This document shows positions 22,474 through 26,535 of a stretch of DNA of 26,535 nt, one piece after another. A program made the position numbers and the translations under genes. How positions within the stretch are numbered: position 1 is the first letter of the stretch; each line of letters starts with the position of its first letter. Where the stretch lies: the NCBI GenBank assembly GCA_029987245.1, contig DALTWG010000020.1, forward strand, positions 1 through 26,535. Reading direction: 5' to 3'. The notes under the pieces were generated by a model. That model saw nothing but the letters and a program-made list of their open reading frames with translations, searched no databases and was not told the origin of the DNA. This DNA is from Methanocorpusculum sp. (GTDB lineage: Archaea; Halobacteriota; Methanomicrobia; Methanomicrobiales; Methanocorpusculaceae).

Positions 22474-23392
22474 AATCCTGCTGATACGTTATAAGCGCGG
22501 CAAGGTTTGCAACATCTGCTTCATTGTGTTTTACAATCGGCTGAAGAATTCCTGCATCCCGGATGCGCAGCCATCTCTGGTAATACTCCGGCACAAGATA
22601 TCCGGGGAGGTCATCTTCTCTTGGCAGATTAAGAAGATACTCTTCTACCGTTCCAAGCCGGCAGTCCGGAAGAGATGCGCCAAACAGTTTGCGCGTGGTA
22701 AAGAGCAGGTCGATGTGAAGCTTCGGTCTGATGCAGCGCTCACCGTAATACGCGAGCCGGTCGTTCAGATACGGGATATCAAAGACCTTTCCGTTGTAGG
22801 AAATTACGCGGCTGTCGAAATTGAAATGCCTTGCCGTTTCAAGAAGGGCAGGCAGCTCCTCTGCGATGTCGCGCGCAAGATACTGGGTCACTTTTAGTCC
22901 GGTTTTCGTGTATTCGCCGATACCGAAAAGAATAATCGGCGAATGCGCCATGCCCATGGTCTCGATATCGAAAAATATCTGGGATTCGTGGTTTTCTCCG
23001 GCAAAACCCAAAAGCAGCGGGTCGTTTCCGCGGTGCATGTCCTGAAACAGAATGCTGATTTCCTTTGGCGAATCATTTGCTATGATATCGGCAATTACCT
23101 CACCCATTTCCTTAAACCGGGTTGAAGACAAATCTGCAAGTGTTCTGATGCCGCGCTTTTTCAGTTCGGCCGCGCGCGCTTCACCGATTCCGGGGACAAG
23201 CGTCAGCTCCTCCATTATGCGGCTGCGGATCGTTTCTTCTTTGATGTGTTTTTGCTCTGCCGAATAAAAATGTTCAAATTTCATACAGGTGCCCTCGGCT
23301 GATGCAACCTCGAATCCTTCTGCAAAATCCGGGTAAGCGGTTCTCTGCTTCAGGAAAATTCCCGGGACAAACTGTGCTTCGACTGCCTGCAT
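22457..23392 (-). CDS. mrfB: RNase H-fold DEDD exonuclease with HhH (MrfB-like)
   Basis: A 311-residue exonuclease of the RNase H-like type (YprB/MrfB family). A helix-hairpin-helix DNA-binding motif, LTLVPGIGEARAAELKKRGI, lies at about 63-82. The nuclease site is FFDIETMG (Asp142, Glu144), SYNGKVFDIPYL (Asp205) and KHNEADVANLAAL (Asp293), the four acidic residues of the DEDD group. The start at 23392 has AAAAAGGTACTATC in front; MKFEHFYS at residue 37 is an alternative. The gene follows a small gene by 22 bases without a T-tract and overlaps the helicase gene, so all three are probably one operon. Confidence 0.88.
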   Translation of the reverse strand: MQAVEAQFVPGIFLKQRTAYPDFAEGFEVASAEGTCMKFEHFYSAEQKHIKEETIRSRIMEELTLVPGIGEARAAELKKRGIRTLADLSSTRFKEMGEVIADIIANDSPKEISILFQDMHRGNDPLLLGFAGENHESQIFFDIETMGMAHSPIILFGIGEYTKTGLKVTQYLARDIAEELPALLETARHFNFDSRVISYNGKVFDIPYLNDRLAYYGERCIRPKLHIDLLFTTRKLFGASLPDCRLGTVEEYLLNLPREDDLPGYLVPEYYQRWLRIRDAGILQPIVKHNEADVANLAALITYQQDYVYGC

Positions 23393-23414
23393 GATAGTAC
23401 CTTTTTACCTCTTC

Positions 23415-23567
23415 TTAACAGATAATGTAATTTGCGTCTTTGGAGAACTCTACCGTGCTCGGGCTTGCGGATGCAAACCAGCAGATTTTGGAAATCTGGT
23501 TTCTGCGGTCGATAACGGTGTATCCTGCTGCTCTTGCTGCAATTGATGTTAATGCTGTGCTTGACAT
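23415..23567 (-). CDS. Small 50-residue protein at the head of the mrfB-mrfA unit
   Basis: This short gene on the minus strand starts at ATG 23567 and stops with TAA at 23415-23417. The product begins MSSTALTSIAARAAGYTVID and ends KDANYIIC, with Cys residues at 29 and 50 (the last residue) and a Trp at 30. It looks like a short helix followed by beta strands; no family was recognised. Evidence that it is real: codon use is like the well-expressed genes of the window (TCC, GCA, ATC, AAA, GAC), a TATA element lies 26 bases before the ATG (leaderless), and mrfB begins 22 bases after the stop without a T-tract between. Overlapping plus-strand frames look random. Confidence 0.6.
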   Translation of the reverse strand: MSSTALTSIAARAAGYTVIDRRNQISKICWFASASPSTVEFSKDANYIIC

Positions 23568-23583
23568 ACATACCAGTTCGATG

Positions 23584-23616
23584 CCGGGGTATAAATACCC
23601 CGGACCGTGCGGTCCG
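23584..23616 (-). promoter_or_regulatory. Twin inverted repeats enclosing the TATA box of the small gene
   Basis: CCGGGGTATAAATACCCCGG (23584-23603) has perfect 9-bp arms around AA, and CGGACCGTGCGGTCCG (23601-23616) has perfect 6-bp arms around GTGC; the two share CGG. The first encloses TATTTATA on the minus strand, a TATA box about 26 bases before the ATG at 23567, and lies where TBP binds. The symmetry strongly suggests an operator that competes with the transcription factors. Confidence 0.65.
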
Positions 23617-23840
23617 AAAGTCTTGTACCACTATTTTTCATCGTGTTTAAAGTGTTTTTATTGCTTTAATTTTTATTTACTGAGTTAATTGAGCGTTTCT
23701 TATTTTTTGATTTTTAACCATGTATTTAAATGTAATCTACAAAAACTGCCTGGGAGGTCAGGAGACTCCGGGTCTTTCGCTTATCGTAACTAAACACACA
23801 CCTTTACAAGAGTGCAGAGACAAATATATAACGATTATTC
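23617..23840 (+). promoter_or_regulatory. Intergenic leader region of sufCB
   Basis: An AT-rich stretch without a gene. A TATA-like GTATTTAAATG (23721-23731) would start a transcript near 23752. Right there, 23749-23772 forms a hairpin: GGA(G)GTC pairs with GACTCC around an AGGA loop, extended by CC with GG. The leader to the ATG at 23841 would be about 90 bases. A second TATA-like AAATATATAAC (23822-23832) is too near the ATG to serve it unless the start is later. No clear ribosome binding site precedes the ATG. Confidence 0.4.
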
Positions 23841-24569
23841 ATGCTTGAGATACAAAATCTCCATGTGGAAGTCGGTGGACGTGAAGTACTGCACGGCGTG
23901 TCGCTTACCATCAAAGATGGTCAGACACACGTGCTGCTTGGACCGAACGGTTCGGGCAAAACCACCCTTCTGCGTACAATAATGGGTTTTTCCTCATCCA
24001 AAGTTACCGAAGGCAAAATACTTTTCAACGGTATTGATGTAACGAACATGCCTGTTCACGAACGCGCCAAACTTGGCATGGGCATTATGTTTCAGCGCCC
24101 GCCAACCATTTCCGGACTAAAACTCGGCAAATTTATTCATGCTATCAACAAGATTGATGAATGGGACATCCCGGAACTGACAGACAAACTGCATATGACC
24201 AGATTCATGGACAGAGATGTAAACGCAGGCTTTTCCGGCGGTGAAATCAAACGCAGCGAAATTCTGCAGCTTACTGTGCAGAACCCTTCGTTTGTCATGC
24301 TTGACGAGCCCGAATCCGGTGTCGATGTGGAAAACATGGCTCTTCTTGGAAACATGGCGGCGGCTCTTCTTGAAAAGGATCAGCACATGGTAAACCGCAA
24401 AAAATCCGGTCTTATCATTACCCACACCGGTTATATTCTTGACTATATTGAAGCAGACGTGGGATACGTCCTGATTGACGGCTATATGCGCTGTTCGGGC
24501 AACCCGCGTGAAATTCTTAAAAGCGTAAAAGCATCAGGCTACAAGGAGTGTTTAGCATGTCAGAAATGA
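23841..24569 (+). CDS. sufC: SufC-type ATPase of Fe-S cluster assembly
   Basis: A 242-residue ABC-type ATPase that drives Fe-S scaffold assembly with SufB; archaea often have only this SufCB (or minimal SmsCB) core. Motifs: Walker A GPNGSGKTT (34-42), Q-loop Gln85 in MFQRPPTI, signature FSGGEIKRSE (131-140), Walker B FVMLDEPESGVDVEN (151-165) with the SufC-typical EPESGVD, and His195 in THTGYI. No transmembrane partner is nearby, as expected. The end overlaps sufB by 13 bases. Its product would supply the many Fe-S proteins of this organism. Confidence 0.95.
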   Translation: MLEIQNLHVEVGGREVLHGVSLTIKDGQTHVLLGPNGSGKTTLLRTIMGFSSSKVTEGKILFNGIDVTNMPVHERAKLGMGIMFQRPPTISGLKLGKFIHAINKIDEWDIPELTDKLHMTRFMDRDVNAGFSGGEIKRSEILQLTVQNPSFVMLDEPESGVDVENMALLGNMAAALLEKDQHMVNRKKSGLIITHTGYILDYIEADVGYVLIDGYMRCSGNPREILKSVKASGYKECLACQK

Positions 24570-25669
24570 ACGGATTTGCAGATATCAGCAAAGAGGACCT
24601 TGAACGTCTGGAACTTTCCGGCATCAATACCGAAAACATGGAAGGCCGCTCTGGCAGTTTCCTTCTGGTTAACGACCATGTTTTGCATGCATCGGGCAAG
24701 GCAGAGGGCGTTGAAATCATGATGATTGATAAAGCCCTGGAAAAATACGACTGGCTTAAAGACTACTTCTGGAACGTAGTGCCTGCAGACAAAGACCAAT
24801 ACACGAAATATGTTGCAGAACACCCGCAGAGAGGCTACTGCATTATTGCGCACAAAGGTGCAAAAACCACGTTCCCTCTGCAAAGCTGCATGTTCCTGCA
24901 GGGCGAAGACACTATCCAGGCGGTGCACAACATTGTTATTGCCGAAGAGGGAGCCGAGATTCATTTGATTTCCGGCTGCGCCAGTTCCTTAAAGACAAAA
25001 GAGGGCGGCCACTACGGTGTAAACGAAATCTATGTCGGCAAAAATGCGAAAGTCACCTCAACCATGATTCACACCTGGGGAAAGGAGATTGAAGTGTTCC
25101 CGCGCACGGCTTCTATTGTGGAAGAAGGCGGCACATTTATCTCCAACTATGTCTGCATGAAGCAGAGCAAACTGGTTCAGATGTATCCGGTCTCCTATCT
25201 GAAAGGCGAAGGCGCAATCGCGCGCTTTTCAAGCGTCATCGTTGCAGGGCCGGGTTCAAACATTGATGCCGGTTCGCGCGCGGTTCTGCAGGCAAAAAAT
25301 ACCTCTGCAGAGTTAATTACGCGCGCCATCACCAACGGCGGCCGCATTATTTCCCGAGGCTCTATTGTTTCAGAGGTTGCGCAGACCAAAGGCCACATTG
25401 AGTGCCGCGGTTTAATCTTAAAAGACGGACTTATGCATGCCATTCCGGAAATCGAGGGGCATGTAGTGGATATCGAGCTTTCGCACGAGGCAGCGGTGGG
25501 TAAAATCGCGCGCGATGAAATCGAGTACTTAATGGCGCGCGGTCTTTCTGAAGAGGAGGCAACGTCTACCATCATTCGCGGTTTCCTTGATGTCAAGATT
25601 GAAGGGCTTCCCGAGGCACTGCAGAAACAGATTGATGCAGCCATTGATTCTGCGGACCATGGTTTCTAA
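24557..25669 (+). CDS. sufB: SufB-type Fe-S scaffold protein
   Basis: A 370-residue SufB/SufD-family protein that forms the scaffold on which SufC acts. The middle is the long beta-helix (IVIAEEGAEIHLISGCASS, then repeated GGTFISNYVCMKQS and GGRIISRGSIVSE segments), and the end is the family marker ELSHEAAVGKIARDEIEYLMARGLSEEEATSTIIRGFLDV. It is shorter than bacterial SufB (about 460-490), as is usual in archaea. The start at 24557 (MSEMNGFADISKEDL) is chosen over an upstream GTG at 24548 because AAGGAG sits 8 bases before it. The next gene starts at the base after its stop codon. Confidence 0.93.
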   Translation: MSEMNGFADISKEDLERLELSGINTENMEGRSGSFLLVNDHVLHASGKAEGVEIMMIDKALEKYDWLKDYFWNVVPADKDQYTKYVAEHPQRGYCIIAHKGAKTTFPLQSCMFLQGEDTIQAVHNIVIAEEGAEIHLISGCASSLKTKEGGHYGVNEIYVGKNAKVTSTMIHTWGKEIEVFPRTASIVEEGGTFISNYVCMKQSKLVQMYPVSYLKGEGAIARFSSVIVAGPGSNIDAGSRAVLQAKNTSAELITRAITNGGRIISRGSIVSEVAQTKGHIECRGLILKDGLMHAIPEIEGHVVDIELSHEAAVGKIARDEIEYLMARGLSEEEATSTIIRGFLDVKIEGLPEALQKQIDAAIDSADHGF

Positions 25670-26260
25670 ATGATTCTGCATGATGCAATAAAAAAACTGG
25701 AGGAGTATGCTTCCGGCATGGGCTGCGAAGACGCAGCCCTGCAGTATACGGCAGTCGAGCGCGGCAATGTATGTTCGTATTGCTCCGGAAAATGCATGGA
25801 AGTGCAGTTCGGGGGGCGCGTTGCAGAAGTTTCCACACCCGTCCCGTTTACTGCCTGCATGAAGCTGGAAGACCTTTTCCCCGCGCCGCTGAAATCAGAC
25901 AAGACGCGCGGCGCGGCCGCGGGCGCGCTGACTGCGGCGGCAGGTTTTCTCATGCTAACGCGCAAAACCTGCGCATGTGATTCGCTGATGGCTGATGACT
26001 GCCGCGCGGAGCTTATTGAATACTGTCACGGGCGCGCGGTGTACGTAATTGGCAAAGAGATTGCCGGCTTACATCATGTTTCGCGCTGCGTGGATGCGGA
26101 GATGATTTTAGTGACCGGTGATGCGCTTTGTGATGAAGCGGCGCTTGCTGAAATTGAGGAAGCCATGCGCGCCGGAAAAGAACTGGTGTTTCTCGGTCCG
26201 GTGTGTGCGGGCACTGCCGCCCTTCTGCAGAAAAAATCCTGGTGTCCGTACGGGAACTGA
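25670..26260 (+). CDS. Cys-rich protein with DUF364-like C-terminal half, coupled to SufB
   Basis: The gene for this 196-residue protein begins at the first base after the sufB stop codon (TAA then ATG), so it belongs to the suf operon. It has 13 cysteines; VCSYCSGKC (Cys35, 38, 42) is a compact CxxCxxxC group, and KTCACDS (Cys101, 103) and C111, C119, C140, C154, C179, C192 are spread in the second half. The C-terminal part, from about 120 (VYVIGKEIAGLHHVSRCVDAEMILVTGDALCDEAALAEIEE), then VFLGPVCAGTAALL, resembles the DUF364 putative heavy-metal-chelation domain by my own pattern match. It could bind iron, another metal or Fe-S clusters. Archaeal function is unknown. Confidence 0.75.
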   Translation: MILHDAIKKLEEYASGMGCEDAALQYTAVERGNVCSYCSGKCMEVQFGGRVAEVSTPVPFTACMKLEDLFPAPLKSDKTRGAAAGALTAAAGFLMLTRKTCACDSLMADDCRAELIEYCHGRAVYVIGKEIAGLHHVSRCVDAEMILVTGDALCDEAALAEIEEAMRAGKELVFLGPVCAGTAALLQKKSWCPYGN

Positions 26261-26276
26261 CCTAATTTATAATACT

Positions 26277-26302
26277 GCCCTCCGGGCGGACATAGTTTTT
26301 TT
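26277..26302 (+). terminator. Terminator after the suf operon
   Basis: A GCCC-TCC-GGGC hairpin (26277-26287) followed by a run of seven T (26296-26302) comes 16 bases after the stop codon. Confidence 0.7.
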
Positions 26303-26349
26303 ATCAACAAATCAAAAAATACAAAAACAAAATTTTCCGTAAAAGAAAA

Positions 26350-26440
26350 ACAAAATTAATTTCATTTCCGCCGGCTGAGCGGGCAAAGCGATTTTGCGCG
26401 CGCTAAGGCGCGCGCGGCTAAAAATGAAAATGAATTTGGT
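26350..26440. other. GC-rich multi-hairpin element in AT-rich sequence
   Basis: The stretch holds a perfect 8-bp stem GCGCGCGC-TAAG-GCGCGCGC (26396-26415), a smaller GCAAA-TTTGC hairpin and a CCGC-GCGG hairpin to its left, and outer A/T arms (ATTTCATTT near 26359-26367 against AAATGAAAAT near 26421-26430). It could be a structured RNA, a repeat-type element or a cruciform. The flanks (26303-26349 and 26441-26535) have no gene that I can support; the only start-stop frames there are tiny. Confidence 0.45.
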
Positions 26441-26535
26441 TTTTTATTCAACTGTAAAACATGAAAAAGAGATTTACTTTGGATGTGTAACGAGTTTTCT
26501 GTAAAATCAAAACTGTCTGTTCAGAAACTCCTATC

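Noticed and set aside
23440..23688. Plus-strand open frame of 82 codons in the mrfB-sufC gap
   Set aside because: It overlaps the better-supported minus-strand small gene and its promoter palindromes, has no ribosome binding site or TATA box, and ends in a low-complexity aromatic tail read from T-rich DNA.

Overview
The window is a piece of a methanogenic archaeon chromosome, most likely a member of the Methanomicrobiales such as a Methanocorpusculum-like organism. The evidence is a complete fwdDBAC block for tungsten/molybdenum formylmethanofuran dehydrogenase, a cofD gene for coenzyme F420, an archaeal minimal SufCB pair, a dissimilatory-sulfite-reductase-like protein of the methanogen type, TATA-box promoters close to start codons, and T-rich terminators. 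Genus assignment is inference. No tRNA, rRNA, CRISPR array, insertion sequence or prophage gene was seen.

Layout. Positions 1-4566 hold the end of an upstream gene and fwdD-fwdB-fwdA-fwdC, which carry out the first step of CO2 reduction. Positions 4616-11968 form a sulfur-handling region: a cysteine desulfurase with a small unknown partner and a siroheme/ferredoxin sulfite-reductase-like protein on the minus strand; then on the plus strand an unknown protein with a Cys cluster, a SufS-type cysteine desulfurase, an FdhD-like sulfurtransferase, a split YeeE/YedE transporter (two half proteins), TusA, a degenerate TusA-like protein and an OsmC-like protein. This set could import, mobilise and relay sulfur (or selenium), and its FdhD-like member could sulfurate the bis-pterin cofactor used by enzymes such as FwdB. 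That link is inference.

Positions 12145-17045 hold an unknown protein divergent from a UbiB/ABC1 kinase-like membrane protein, then cofD, and a DUF3006 plus membrane-anchored metallo-beta-lactamase pair. Positions 17129-20249 hold two paralogous PaaK/F390-synthetase-type adenylating ligases and a double-ACT protein, probably aryl-acid or amino-acid linked. Positions 20263-23567 are a minus-strand DNA-repair unit resembling Bacillus MrfA-MrfB, preceded by a 50-codon small gene. Positions 23841-26260 are sufC-sufB followed with no gap by a gene for a very Cys-rich protein with a DUF364-like C-terminal half.

Notable non-coding structure: an 11-bp inverted repeat before the sulfite-reductase-like gene, a TATA box set inside a 20-bp inverted repeat before the small gene, a 14-bp palindrome containing divergent TATA boxes, an 8-nt periodic repeat between the two ligases, tandem 15-bp repeats before the first ligase, and a multi-hairpin element at the right end. 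No single feature proves a wholly new system. The best candidates are the sulfur relay cluster with its odd TusA and FdhD variants, the SufCB-linked Cys-rich protein, and the small gene heading the MrfB-MrfA unit.
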